Source of the DNA: CAVRUH01 sp963822595
GTDB lineage: Bacteria > Chlamydiota > Chlamydiia > Chlamydiales > Waddliaceae
Length of the DNA stretch: 64,000 nucleotides
Direction: 5' to 3'
Assembly: GCA_963822595.1 (NCBI GenBank)
Contig: CAWGIG010000005.1
Location: forward strand, 372,001 to 436,000
Shown here: piece after piece, positions 27,365-35,218 of the stretch
How positions within the stretch are numbered: position 1 is the first letter of the stretch
Layout: each line of letters starts with the position of its first letter
Notes under the pieces: model-generated
Told to the model about the DNA's origin: nothing
Database searches by the model: none
The model's input: the letters and a program-made list of their open reading frames with translations, nothing else
Program-made: the position numbers and the translations under genes

Positions 27365-27601
27365 ATGGTTTATAAACCTCTTGAAGTGAGAACGTACACT
27401 AAGTATCTCAGGCTGGAGGGTTGGAGATTGGAAAAAGGATCGGTAGATTGGTGTCTTCTGGATAAAAACGATGCTTTTGTTTGTGCTATTAAAATTGCAC
27501 ATGGTAAGAGAACAAAAGAAGAAGTTGTCGCTTATAGTGTTCATAAAACTGAACAAGAATTTAAAAAGAGAGGTTTGGCATGGCCACCAAAAAAGAAATA
27601 G
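27365..27601 (+). CDS. HicA-like small protein (putative toxin)
   Basis: 78 residues from the ATG at 27365 (AAGGAAA upstream); an earlier start at 27317 would add 16 unlikely residues. Sequence features: YTKYLRLEGWRLEKGSVDW, VCAIKIAHGKRTKEEVVAYS and a basic end FKKRGLAWPPKKK. The G-W-x-L-x-K-G-S-x-D-W segment recalls the dsRBD-like HicA mRNA interferase, but the catalytic histidine usually found in the GSHxxF motif is not at the same position. It overlaps the next gene by 22 bp, typical of a toxin-antitoxin operon. Confidence 0.55.
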   Translation: MVYKPLEVRTYTKYLRLEGWRLEKGSVDWCLLDKNDAFVCAIKIAHGKRTKEEVVAYSVHKTEQEFKKRGLAWPPKKK

Positions 27602-27978
27602 AAGAGCATCTAAATATTGCTCTTAAAGAGATTGGGAAGATCAAACCTTGGTTTGATGACAATTTCAATATTTGGTTATTCAATCATCCTCTTTATCCTG
27701 TTGATTATGCAGGTGAAAGTGTCGAAGAAGTTATTAAAAATTACCCCCTTTATCTCAAGGAATTTATTAAACACAGGTTAAATGAAAACCTCAACCCCCT
27801 TACTGAAAAAGAAACCAAAGGGCGTGGGGGAAAACGAGAAGGAGCGGGAAGACCCAAAGGAACTTTTAAAGAACACAAAACGCGTATATACGTTCCCGAT
27901 GATATAGCTAAATGGATAAAACATCCGCAATCAATAGCCCAAGTCCGAAGATTAATGCATCGGAAAAAAGTAGGTTAA
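27580..27978 (+). CDS. HicB-like antitoxin candidate with GAGRP DNA-binding tail
   Basis: 132 residues. The N-terminal half (IKPWFDDNFNIWLFNHPLYP to VEEVIKNYPLYLKEFIKHRL) resembles the partial RNase-H-like HicB sensor fold. The C-terminal half has GRGGKREGAGRPKGTFKEHK and RIYVPDDIAKWIKHP, a ribbon-helix-helix-like tail often seen in prokaryotic antitoxins with the GGAGRP motif. It immediately follows and overlaps the HicA-like gene and has its own GAGAGG ribosome binding site. Assignment rests on architecture and context. Confidence 0.55.
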   Translation: MATKKEIEEHLNIALKEIGKIKPWFDDNFNIWLFNHPLYPVDYAGESVEEVIKNYPLYLKEFIKHRLNENLNPLTEKETKGRGGKREGAGRPKGTFKEHKTRIYVPDDIAKWIKHPQSIAQVRRLMHRKKVG

Positions 27979-27979
27979 G

Positions 27980-28585
27980 ATGATGAGATATGTACTTGGA
28001 ATAAGTTTAATTTTTGCTCTCTATGTTCATGCGGAAGTTTCTAATAAATCGAGTTCTGATCAGAATTTAGAATCGAAAATTTATGAAAGAGTGGATGCAG
28101 GACGGTATTCAAAAAGCTTCGAACGTGTAACTGTTGAAGCGAATAAAGGTGTTGTAACTTTGAGTGGATCGGTTAAAACACAAGCTGACAAAGAAAATGT
28201 AGAGAGAGAAGTGCGCCGTGTCAGTGGTGTTAAAAGTGTAAATAGTCAGCTTACGGTCGAATTGACAAACTTTCAAACAAACTCCGGTGCCAAGCAGAGA
28301 GATTTCACCCAAGATACTTTCAAAACGAATGCAGATGAAGAATTGAATAAAAGAATTCGATTGGAAGCCGGCTCTAATGGACTTTGGAATAAATTTCCCG
28401 ATGTTGCTTTGAATTCAAGTAATGGATACGTCACATTGGAAGGCAGTGTTGAAAATATTGACGATAGAGAAATTCTTTTGAATGAAATCCAAAAAGTGGA
28501 GGGCGTTAAAACTGTAAAAAGCAATTTAAAAATACAAAAACAAGCAAAAAGAAACATCATTAAGGCAGAGGAAAAAAGTTACTAA
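27980..28585 (+). CDS. Periplasmic double-BON-domain protein (OsmY-like)
   Basis: 201 residues. Signal peptide MRYVLGISLIFALYVHA. Two BON domains: about residues 30-95 (VTVEANKGVVTLSGSVKTQA ... VRRVSGVKSVNSQLTVE) and about 115-185 (VALNSSNGYVTLEGSVENID ... IQKVEGVKTVKSNLKIQ). Each has the G-x-V-x-L-x-G-x-V core and the G-V-x-x-V-x-x-x-L closing strand. BON proteins bind phospholipid and stabilise envelopes during osmotic stress. It starts one base after the stop of the HicB-like gene, but a shared function is not evident. Confidence 0.85.
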   Translation: MMRYVLGISLIFALYVHAEVSNKSSSDQNLESKIYERVDAGRYSKSFERVTVEANKGVVTLSGSVKTQADKENVEREVRRVSGVKSVNSQLTVELTNFQTNSGAKQRDFTQDTFKTNADEELNKRIRLEAGSNGLWNKFPDVALNSSNGYVTLEGSVENIDDREILLNEIQKVEGVKTVKSNLKIQKQAKRNIIKAEEKSY

Positions 28586-28607
28586 TAGTCAAACATCGTT
28601 AAATTAT

Positions 28608-28650
28608 TTTCTTCCTCCGCGTGCCTATGTCTCCGCGCCCCCGCGTTTAA
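28608..28650. repeat. Half-arm of a GACGCGG-type palindrome
   Basis: The segment CCTCCGCGTGCC...GTCTCCGCG..CCCGCGTTTAA matches the right arm of the palindrome at 37294-37366 with a few changes, but no complementary left arm is present. It looks like a decayed copy. Confidence 0.55.
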
Positions 28651-28706
28651 TAGTTAGTATGAAAGTGCTATTGTAAGTTGGCTATTTTGAACAGGTCAAA
28701 AAAGGC

Positions 28707-28734
28707 TTGATTTAGATTGCGAAATCTTTAAAAT
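28707..28734 (+). promoter_or_regulatory. Promoter of the acidic secreted protein
   Basis: TTGATT (28707-28712), 16-bp spacer, TAAAAT (28729-28734), 28 bases before the ATG at 28763. Confidence 0.45.
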
Positions 28735-28762
28735 GAAAGTGTATTCAAAAGGAATAAACTTT

Positions 28763-28978
28763 ATGAAAAGACTCATTTTTTTAGCCTGTGGTTTGTCAAC
28801 CTGCTTCTTAATGCCTGCACTCCACTCTCAGATGGATGATGACAGTTTTGAAAATCAATATCTTGCCGATGATGAAGATTTAGATGATATGGACGATGAA
28901 TTCTATAATCCCGAAGAAGAAGATCCTGCTTATCAAGATGAACAGAATCTGGTTGATGAGCCAGAAACTTTATCTTAA
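28763..28978 (+). CDS. Small acidic secreted protein
   Basis: 71 residues from the ATG at 28763 (AAGGAAT 8 bases before); the in-frame ATG at 28733 overlaps the -10 box. Signal peptide MKRLIFLACGLSTCFLMPALHS, then a mature chain rich in Asp and Glu (DDDSFENQYLADDEDLDDMDD, EEEDPAYQDEQNLVDEPE). No family is recognised. The acidity suggests a cation-binding or disordered periplasmic protein. Confidence 0.6.
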   Translation: MKRLIFLACGLSTCFLMPALHSQMDDDSFENQYLADDEDLDDMDDEFYNPEEEDPAYQDEQNLVDEPETLS

Positions 28979-29055
28979 AATCTTTTAACTCAAATTCATA
29001 CGATTAAAAAAATTCATCATCTGTCGGGGAACAATACCGTTTTATTTCAACTTAT

Positions 29056-29559
29056 TTAATTATCTGAATTTTGAGGAATAGATGAAATTGGAAGGAATAG
29101 ACAAAGTTCCTTATCTACGAATGGAAAAAAACCAAACCTTGTATAAAAAGCTTTTGCACTTTCATTTTTTGCATCGACAACGATTCCATATGCGGCTATT
29201 AGGTTTGCAACATCACGAATGCGATGCAATGCATCCACAAGGAGAAATTCTCCCCAACCTCTACGCTGCAATTTAGAGCTTACAGCTAGTCTAGCAATCT
29301 TCGCGACAGGAATGGGATATTTTGGGATTTTAAACCGAACCTCCTCAGGTAATGAATGAAAATCGACACTTCCCATACTGATAGTATAGTAGCCAATAAC
29401 ATTATCATTAGCGTCAAGCAAAGCAAATGTCTTCCCAATATTTTTTATATGGTTTGCTTTAGAAAACTGTTTAAAATATTCGTCCAGTGGTTCTATGCCA
29501 CAAGAAAAGGTTCGACGTTGTTTTTCAGTAAGTTGAGTTACTGGAATGGTTTGATGCAT
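29056..29559 (-). CDS. GNAT acetyltransferase toxin (TacT/AtaT type)
   Basis: 167 residues. GNAT fold with the acetyl-CoA loop VSSKLQRRGWGEFLLVDAL (RRGxG) and the conserved YYTISMGSV and AKAFYTRFGFFPF segments. The N-terminal FSCGIEPLDEYFKQF is the hallmark of the TacT/ItaT branch, which acetylates charged aminoacyl-tRNA and blocks translation. The gene lies 3 bases downstream of a DUF1778 antitoxin, the standard order for this type II module. Confidence 0.88.
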   Translation of the reverse strand: MHQTIPVTQLTEKQRRTFSCGIEPLDEYFKQFSKANHIKNIGKTFALLDANDNVIGYYTISMGSVDFHSLPEEVRFKIPKYPIPVAKIARLAVSSKLQRRGWGEFLLVDALHRIRDVANLIAAYGIVVDAKNESAKAFYTRFGFFPFVDKELCLFLPISSIPQNSDN

Positions 29560-29562
29560 TGA

Positions 29563-29898
29563 CTATCTTACTTTAGCCGGTTTTTGTCTTCTTTTTCTAA
29601 TTAATGATTTAGAAATAGATGCTTTTGGATGGTTGCTATTTTTTTTCTTTTCGTATGTTTTAAAGGCTTGTTGCAAACGCTTATTTGGTTTTGGCGGATT
29701 TTCACAGGCCTCAAGAAATATGTTTCGATCCTTGTCAGATAAAGTTAAAACATCTCTATTTTTCAATATTTCATCGGATTTTTCAAGCGCAGCTTTTCGA
29801 AGGAAGGAGGAAAGAGTTTGGCCTGCGAAGCTTGCAGCTTCAGTGAGTCGAAGTCTTTCTTCATGACTGGTTCTCAATTCAATGCGATCTTGTTTCAT
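29563..29898 (-). CDS. DUF1778 ribbon-helix-helix antitoxin (TacA type)
   Basis: 111 residues from the ATG at 29896-29898, chosen for AAGGAG 8 bases upstream. The N-terminal RHH segment RIELRTSHEERLRLTEAASF and AGQTLSSFLRKAALEKSDEIL match DUF1778 antitoxins that bind their own operator and wrap the GNAT toxin with a C-terminal tail (LSDKDRNIFLEACENPPKPN, a good match to the usual neutralising segment). The tail then extends into a basic stretch rich in Lys and Arg. Confidence 0.9.
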   Translation of the reverse strand: MKQDRIELRTSHEERLRLTEAASFAGQTLSSFLRKAALEKSDEILKNRDVLTLSDKDRNIFLEACENPPKPNKRLQQAFKTYEKKKNSNHPKASISKSLIRKRRQKPAKVR

Positions 29899-29917
29899 AT
29901 TTATTCTCCTTAATTTC

Positions 29918-29978
29918 ATTATATCTAAATGTACGGATTTTGTACACACATTTCAAAAATGTAGCGATTTTTTGTAGA
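29918..29978 (-). promoter_or_regulatory. Antitoxin promoter with paired operator-like repeats
   Basis: On the minus strand, TATAAT (29918-29923) lies 20 bases before the antitoxin ATG; its -35 region falls on 29941-29946. Two related elements overlap it or lie upstream: TGTACGGATTTTGTACA (29930-29946) and TGTAGCGATTTTTTGTAGA (29960-29978). Their starts are 30 bp apart, about three helical turns, as expected for cooperative RHH repressor binding. Confidence 0.5.
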
Positions 29979-30035
29979 TTTCATTTAAAAGGATATTTTG
30001 ATAGGTTCGGGAGAGAACACCTGGTGGCATAACCT

Positions 30036-31601
30036 ATGAAAATTGCTAAGAAAAATAGCCTGCGAGATGTGACGGATGAAATCCTAGCCCAAGAGGCTGT
30101 CCTCAAAGAGGGGGGCGGAAAAAAAGGAAAAGATAGGCAGGCCCGTCTCGGAAGAATGACCGTCCGCGAACGCTTGTCCTGCCTTCTCGATAATTCCGAT
30201 CAATTTTTCGAACTAGAACTCTGGGCCGGTTACGAAATGTACCCCGACTGGGGAGATATTCCCGCTGCAGGAGTTGTAGCCGGTATTTCCAAAATATGCG
30301 CCAGAGATTTCATGATCATTGCCAACGACGCAACGGTGAAAGCCGGCGCGATGTTCCCTCAGTCGGTAAAAAAACTCTTGAGAGCCCAAAGGATCGCCTT
30401 CGAATGCCGCCTGCCAATCATCTATCTTGTTGACTCATCCGGAGTTTTTCTCCCTTTGCAAGACGAAATATTTCCAGATGACGATGACTTCGGTCGCATT
30501 TTCAGAAATAATGCCGTGATTTCCGGAGCAGGCTTGCCACAGTATGCCGCAATCATGGGTAATTGCATCGCCGGTGGTGGATACCTTCCTGTCCTCTGCG
30601 ACAAACTCCTGATGACAGAAGGAAGCGGCCTCTATCTAGCAGGACCAGCCCTGGTTAAAGCTGCCATTGGACATGAAATCGATGCGGAACATCTTGGCGG
30701 AGTAAAAATGCACTCCGAAATCAGCGGAACGGTCGATTTTCATGAAAAAGATGATACTTCCTGTCTCAAAAAATTGCGATCACTCGTCGACCTATTGCCT
30801 CCGGATCCTGTTGTGGCGGAGGAAATCGAGTCGGAATCAAAATATCTTCCGCATCATATCTACGAGTTTATCGATGCCGATGGAAAAAAGCCTTATGATG
30901 TGCATGAGCTTCTCAATTGCATCGTCGATAAGGATTCGATGCTCGAATATAAAGCGGAATATGGAAAAACCATTGTTACTGTCTATGCAAAAATTCATGG
31001 CATTCCGGTGGGAATTGTAGCGAATCAAAGGATGCAAACTCAGACAGGCAAAGGGGAAATTCAAATTGGCGGTGTCATGTACTCAGAAAGCGCTGACAAA
31101 GCCGCTCGGTTTGTGATGGAATGCAACCAAACTAAAATCCCGTTGATCTTTTTGCAAGATGTGATGGGATTTATGGTGGGTCCTTCTGCAGAGCAGTCAG
31201 GAATTATTCGTTGCGGGGCAAAACTAGTCAGTGCTGTCAGCAATTCGATCGTCCCGAAAATTACTATCGTTGTGGGAAGTTCTTTCGGCGCCGGAAATTA
31301 TGCCCTTTGCGGCAAAGCTTATGATCCAAATTTTATTCTTGCATGGCCCAATGCCAAATATGCCGTGATGGGCGGAGATCAAGCAGCCGGAACTCTCGCG
31401 GCAATTTCGGATACAAATGAAGAAGAGATGCGTCAAAAATATGAAAGGCAAATGGATATTCGTTATGGTGCTGCAAGAGGCTGGATCGATGGAATTATTC
31501 CTCCTCATACAACGCGCGATGTCCTCGTACAACTCTTAAGATGGGTTAAACGTGCCCCGTTGACACAAAAAACTTTCCATACAGGTGTGATGCAGGTATG
31601 A
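30036..31601 (+). CDS. Acyl-CoA carboxylase, carboxyltransferase (beta) subunit
   Basis: 521 residues, full length for the family. N-terminal half: MTVRERLSCLLDNSDQFFEL, AMFPQSVKKLLRAQRIAFEC, YLVDSSGVFLPLQDEIFPDD (as in 3-methylcrotonyl/geranyl-CoA carboxylases). C-terminal half: TGKGEIQIGGVMYSESADKA, LIFLQDVMGFMVG, SSFGAGNYALCGKAYDPNF and AKYAVMGGDQAAGTLA. It transfers carboxyl from biotin to an acyl-CoA. The acid-type residues favour branched substrates such as 3-methylcrotonyl-CoA over propionyl-CoA, but this is not decisive. No biotin carboxylase/biotin carrier gene is in the window, so the alpha subunit must be elsewhere. First gene of a seven-gene operon. Confidence 0.9.
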   Translation: MKIAKKNSLRDVTDEILAQEAVLKEGGGKKGKDRQARLGRMTVRERLSCLLDNSDQFFELELWAGYEMYPDWGDIPAAGVVAGISKICARDFMIIANDATVKAGAMFPQSVKKLLRAQRIAFECRLPIIYLVDSSGVFLPLQDEIFPDDDDFGRIFRNNAVISGAGLPQYAAIMGNCIAGGGYLPVLCDKLLMTEGSGLYLAGPALVKAAIGHEIDAEHLGGVKMHSEISGTVDFHEKDDTSCLKKLRSLVDLLPPDPVVAEEIESESKYLPHHIYEFIDADGKKPYDVHELLNCIVDKDSMLEYKAEYGKTIVTVYAKIHGIPVGIVANQRMQTQTGKGEIQIGGVMYSESADKAARFVMECNQTKIPLIFLQDVMGFMVGPSAEQSGIIRCGAKLVSAVSNSIVPKITIVVGSSFGAGNYALCGKAYDPNFILAWPNAKYAVMGGDQAAGTLAAISDTNEEEMRQKYERQMDIRYGAARGWIDGIIPPHTTRDVLVQLLRWVKRAPLTQKTFHTGVMQV

Positions 31602-32944
31602 AAGAGGTCGTAAAGATTGGAAATGCTCAAGGATTTTGGGGTGACCGCCCAGGCGCTGCTGCACGTTTAATAGGTCAACAGCCCGATCTCGATTACATTA
31701 CCATGGATTATCTTGCTGAGGTTTCGATGTCGATCCTGGCGCGCCAAAGAGAAAAAAATCACACTCTAGGATATGCTCAAGATCTGTTGCAAGAACTCAA
31801 ATTGTTGATTCCATATTGGAAAAAAGGGCTTAAATTCAAATTCGTTTCTAACGGAGGAGGATTGAATCCTCTCGCATGTGCCTTAGCTGCTGCGGAAATC
31901 CTTCAGGGGCTTCCGTTGAAAATAGGTGTCGTTCATGGAGACGATGTTATTTCTCTGATGCAACCGGGAAGTAACTATAAAAATCTTGAAAATGGACAGT
32001 CCCTAGAAACAATCAAAGATACACTCGTTACAGCAAACGCCTATTTTGGCGCTCAGGGTATTGTTCAAGCTCTTGAAAAGGGCGCAGATATTATCATTAC
32101 GGGGCGCACGGCAGATCCAAGTTTAACCGTAGGCCCTTGTATGGCTCATTTTGGCTGGAGTGGGAAGGACTACGACAAACTTGCAGGAGCCACTGTAGCC
32201 GGACATCTTATTGAATGCGGCACGCAGGTTACGGGAGGAATCTATACTGATTGGCTTGAAGTTCCGAATCCTGAAAACATGGGATTTCCATTCGTAGAAG
32301 TATTTAGCGACGGATCTTTTGTCGTCACAAAACCGGAAAAAACCGGAGGGCTTGTCAACGAAGATATCGTGAAGGAGCAGCTTCTATATGAAATTGGAGA
32401 TCCCAATAATTATTTGAGTCCTGATGTAACGGTTTCCTTTCTTTCGCTGGCTTTAAAAAACGTTGGAAAAGATCGTGTACAGGTATCGGGAGCAAAGGGA
32501 AGTCCACCCCCTTCAAGTTATAAGGTGAGCGCGACATATCGTTCGGGGTATATGGCAGAAGGAACCTTGACATTGTTCGGAAATGATATCATCAAAAAAG
32601 CCGAGCGCTGCGGAACGATCATTATCGATCGCGTCAAACAATCCGGATACATTCTCGAAAAATATAACATCGAATGCATTGGAGGCGGAGATGTTGTTCC
32701 CCTTGCAATTCCTCATGCAAGAATAAATGAATGTGTATTGAGAGTCACAGCTCTAGATTCACGAAAAGAAGCCTTAGAATGCTTCTCCAGAGAGTTTGCT
32801 CCTTTGGTTACAAGCGGACCCCCCGGAACCACCGGATATTTTTCTGCCCGTCCCAAAGTTCGCGAGGTTTTTGGATATTGGCCTACAACTATTTCTGTGG
32901 ATAAGGTTCAGCCGAATGTGCAAATGATTGAGGTAAAACGATGA
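31598..32944 (+). CDS. AtuA family protein (DUF1446)
   Basis: 448 residues. KIGNAQGFWGDRPGAAARLI, DYLAEVSMSILARQR, KFVSNGGGLNPLACA, GADIIITGRTADPSLTVGP, IECGTQVTGGIYTDW and VTSGPPGTTGYFSARPKVRE are the defining segments of the AtuA/DUF1446 family. AtuA was named from the acyclic terpene utilisation cluster of Pseudomonas; its reaction has not been settled, though it usually sits beside a branched acyl-CoA carboxylase. It overlaps the carboxylase by ATGA and the next gene by ATGA, so it is made in step with both. Confidence 0.92.
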   Translation: MKEVVKIGNAQGFWGDRPGAAARLIGQQPDLDYITMDYLAEVSMSILARQREKNHTLGYAQDLLQELKLLIPYWKKGLKFKFVSNGGGLNPLACALAAAEILQGLPLKIGVVHGDDVISLMQPGSNYKNLENGQSLETIKDTLVTANAYFGAQGIVQALEKGADIIITGRTADPSLTVGPCMAHFGWSGKDYDKLAGATVAGHLIECGTQVTGGIYTDWLEVPNPENMGFPFVEVFSDGSFVVTKPEKTGGLVNEDIVKEQLLYEIGDPNNYLSPDVTVSFLSLALKNVGKDRVQVSGAKGSPPPSSYKVSATYRSGYMAEGTLTLFGNDIIKKAERCGTIIIDRVKQSGYILEKYNIECIGGGDVVPLAIPHARINECVLRVTALDSRKEALECFSREFAPLVTSGPPGTTGYFSARPKVREVFGYWPTTISVDKVQPNVQMIEVKR

Positions 32945-33300
32945 TCCAGGGAAAAATTCATTTAAGAAGAATTGCTCATTCGCGCAGCGGAGACAAAGGG
33001 GGGAGTGCAAACATAGGAGTCATAGCCTATACACAAGAAGGATATGATTTTCTTCGAAATACATTAACTACCGAGTTAGTGAATTCCTATTTTAAGCCTT
33101 TAGGCGTGGTTGAAACGATCCGTTATGAATTACCGAATCTCTTGGCATTCAATTTTGTCCTCCAGGGTATTCTTGGCGGGGGAGGAAGCCGATCGCTCCG
33201 CGTTGACCCTCAAGGAAAGGCCTTAGGCCAGGCTATGCTTGAAATGGAAATTGCAGTTCCTGAAAACATTTTGGAACGGTTGGAAGGAAAGATTTTATGA
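32941..33300 (+). CDS. AtuA-like ferredoxin-fold subunit
   Basis: 119 residues: IHLRRIAHSRSGDKGGSANI, GVIAYTQEGYDFLR, RYELPNLLAFNFVLQGILGG, SRSLRVDPQGKALGQAML. This is the separate small domain that in other bacteria is fused to the C-terminus of AtuA (AtuA-like ferredoxin-fold domain). There are no cysteine clusters, so the name refers to fold only. The conserved H-S-R-S-G-D-K-G motif suggests a phosphate or CoA contact. It overlaps both neighbours by 4 bp. Confidence 0.87.
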   Translation: MIQGKIHLRRIAHSRSGDKGGSANIGVIAYTQEGYDFLRNTLTTELVNSYFKPLGVVETIRYELPNLLAFNFVLQGILGGGGSRSLRVDPQGKALGQAMLEMEIAVPENILERLEGKIL

Positions 33301-34133
33301 AAATAGCCAAGTGGCATGCAGTAGAAGGTAATAGGCAACATTTGGACGGCGGTGCCATGTTCGGTCACGTTCCAAAAGTCATGTGGGAGCAATGGATTAA
33401 ACCCGACGCAATCAACCGTATTCCCTTAGCTTGCCGTGCTCTGCTTGTACAAACAGACGACGGCAGAAATTTTCTTTTCGAGGTGGGAATCGGCGCCTTC
33501 TTCGAGCCAAAACTGAAGGATCGTTATGGAGTGACCCCGAACGAACACATCCTTTTAAAAAATTTAGAAAAAATCGGAGTCTCAGAAAATCAGATCAATG
33601 GAGTCATAGTATCTCATCTCCATTTTGATCATGCCGGTGGACTCCTTTCAGCTTACGGCGATGGGCCACCTCGCATTCTTTTCCCCAATGCCAAAATCTA
33701 TGTTGGAAAAAGAAATTGGGAGTTTTCTTTGAATCCCCACCCTCGGGAAGCTGCTTCTTATATTCCTTTTTTAAACGGGTTGTTGAAAGAATCGGGAAGA
33801 TTAGTCCTCATCGATGGAGACAGCCATCCTGACCTCGATTTTGGGGTCAATTTCCTCTACTCAGAGGGACATACCATAGGAATGATGCTATCGGTGATTC
33901 AATTGGACAGCGGACCTATGGTCTTTGTTACCGATTTGGTTCCAGGTGCCGCTTGGGTTAATTTAATCGTTTATATGGGTTATGATCGTTTTCCAGAGCT
34001 AAAATATGACGAAAAGAGTAGAATCTTTGAATATATTTTAAAAAATAAGGGTTCTTTGTTTTTTACTCATGATCCCGTGAAGACTCACGGACTTTTGGTA
34101 AAAGATCCACAGGGCAGGTATAGTGTAAAATGA
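33297..34133 (+). CDS. MBL-fold metallo-hydrolase
   Basis: 278 residues. The metal motif HLHFDHAGG is intact, with further ligands in SEGHTIGMMLS (His), FVTDLVPGA (Asp) and FTHDP (His), giving the full di-metal set. The start HAVEGNRQHLDGGAMFGHVP and KVMWEQWIKPDAINRIPLAC match the group of MBL hydrolases with a G-A-M-F-G segment near the N-terminus. Substrate unknown; in this operon a thioesterase, lactonase or acyl-CoA hydrolase role is plausible but not shown. It overlaps the E1-alpha gene by ATGA. Confidence 0.85.
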   Translation: MKIAKWHAVEGNRQHLDGGAMFGHVPKVMWEQWIKPDAINRIPLACRALLVQTDDGRNFLFEVGIGAFFEPKLKDRYGVTPNEHILLKNLEKIGVSENQINGVIVSHLHFDHAGGLLSAYGDGPPRILFPNAKIYVGKRNWEFSLNPHPREAASYIPFLNGLLKESGRLVLIDGDSHPDLDFGVNFLYSEGHTIGMMLSVIQLDSGPMVFVTDLVPGAAWVNLIVYMGYDRFPELKYDEKSRIFEYILKNKGSLFFTHDPVKTHGLLVKDPQGRYSVK

Positions 34134-35209
34134 TAAATATTCCAACGATTTGCTATTTAAATGAAGAGGGAAGCTTCATACCTCCTTATGACGGTAAAAT
34201 TCCCGAGGATATCCTCATTAAAGGTTATCAAACGATGTGCCTCACGAGACATATGGACGAAAGGATGATTACCTTGCAACGCCAAGGAACGATTACCTTT
34301 GCTCTGAGCACTCGCGGTGAAGAGGCTTGCGCCGTTGCAAGTGCAGCTGCTCTGACAAATGATGATTGGATGCAGTACCAATATCGAGAGGCCGGCATTG
34401 CTTTTTGGAGAGGTCTTTCTCCACAACAATACATTCATCAGATGTTCGGGAATTCTAAAGATATCCTGAAAGGACATCAGATGCCCAACTTCACAGGTGC
34501 GCGGGAACTCAATATCGTGATTGGGTCAGCACCAATAGCGACAAAAATCCCTCATGCCGCCGGAAACGCCTACGCAATGAAGTTGCTTAAAGAGAAAAAT
34601 GTCACGATTTGTTATTTCGGAGAAGGAGCTTCCTCAGAAGGGGATTTCCACGCGGGTTTGACATTTGCAGCTGTTAAAAAGGTACCGGTCATTTATTTTT
34701 GCCGCAATAATGGCTATGCAATTTCAACTCCGGCGACCAAACAATTTGCCAGCAATGGAGTTGCCGAGCAAGCGATGGGCCATGGCATCAAAACTTATCG
34801 TGTCGATGGCAACGATTTCTTTGCTATTTACGAAACAGTTGCGAAAGCCAAAGAGGAATGCCTTAAAGGAAACGGACCTATCTTCATCGAAGCAATGACT
34901 TACAGGATGGGATCTCACTCAACTTCCGATGACCCTACTCGCTATCGATCTGCAGAAGAGGTTCAGTGTTGGGAAAAGAAATGTCCCATACTGTGTCTGA
35001 GACGCTATCTTGAAAGCAAAAAACTTTGGGATCAAGAGAAAGAACAAGCCTATCAGAAGAAAATCAAAGCCGAAATCGATGCAGCTATAGACATTGCGCA
35101 ACATACGGAACATCCACCTTTGCGTTCTCTTTTTGAAGATGTTTACTTCGAAGTTTCTAAAGATCTCGAAGAACAATACCAACAATTAAAAAAACTTTTT
35201 CCAGATTAG
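34130..35209 (+). CDS. Branched-chain 2-oxoacid dehydrogenase E1 alpha
   Basis: 359 residues. Thiamine diphosphate motif GEGASSEGDFHAG ... FCRNNGYAIST is present, as are the family segments MTLQRQGTITFALSTRGEEA (reads RMITLQRQG), YQYREAGIAFWRG and the loop RMGSHSTSDDPTRYR characteristic of 2-oxoisovalerate (rather than pyruvate) dehydrogenases. With E1-beta it decarboxylates the 2-oxoacids of valine, leucine and isoleucine and acylates the lipoyl group of E2. It lies 9 bases before the E1-beta start. Confidence 0.93.
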   Translation: MINIPTICYLNEEGSFIPPYDGKIPEDILIKGYQTMCLTRHMDERMITLQRQGTITFALSTRGEEACAVASAAALTNDDWMQYQYREAGIAFWRGLSPQQYIHQMFGNSKDILKGHQMPNFTGARELNIVIGSAPIATKIPHAAGNAYAMKLLKEKNVTICYFGEGASSEGDFHAGLTFAAVKKVPVIYFCRNNGYAISTPATKQFASNGVAEQAMGHGIKTYRVDGNDFFAIYETVAKAKEECLKGNGPIFIEAMTYRMGSHSTSDDPTRYRSAEEVQCWEKKCPILCLRRYLESKKLWDQEKEQAYQKKIKAEIDAAIDIAQHTEHPPLRSLFEDVYFEVSKDLEEQYQQLKKLFPD

Positions 35210-35218
35210 GATCGCGCT

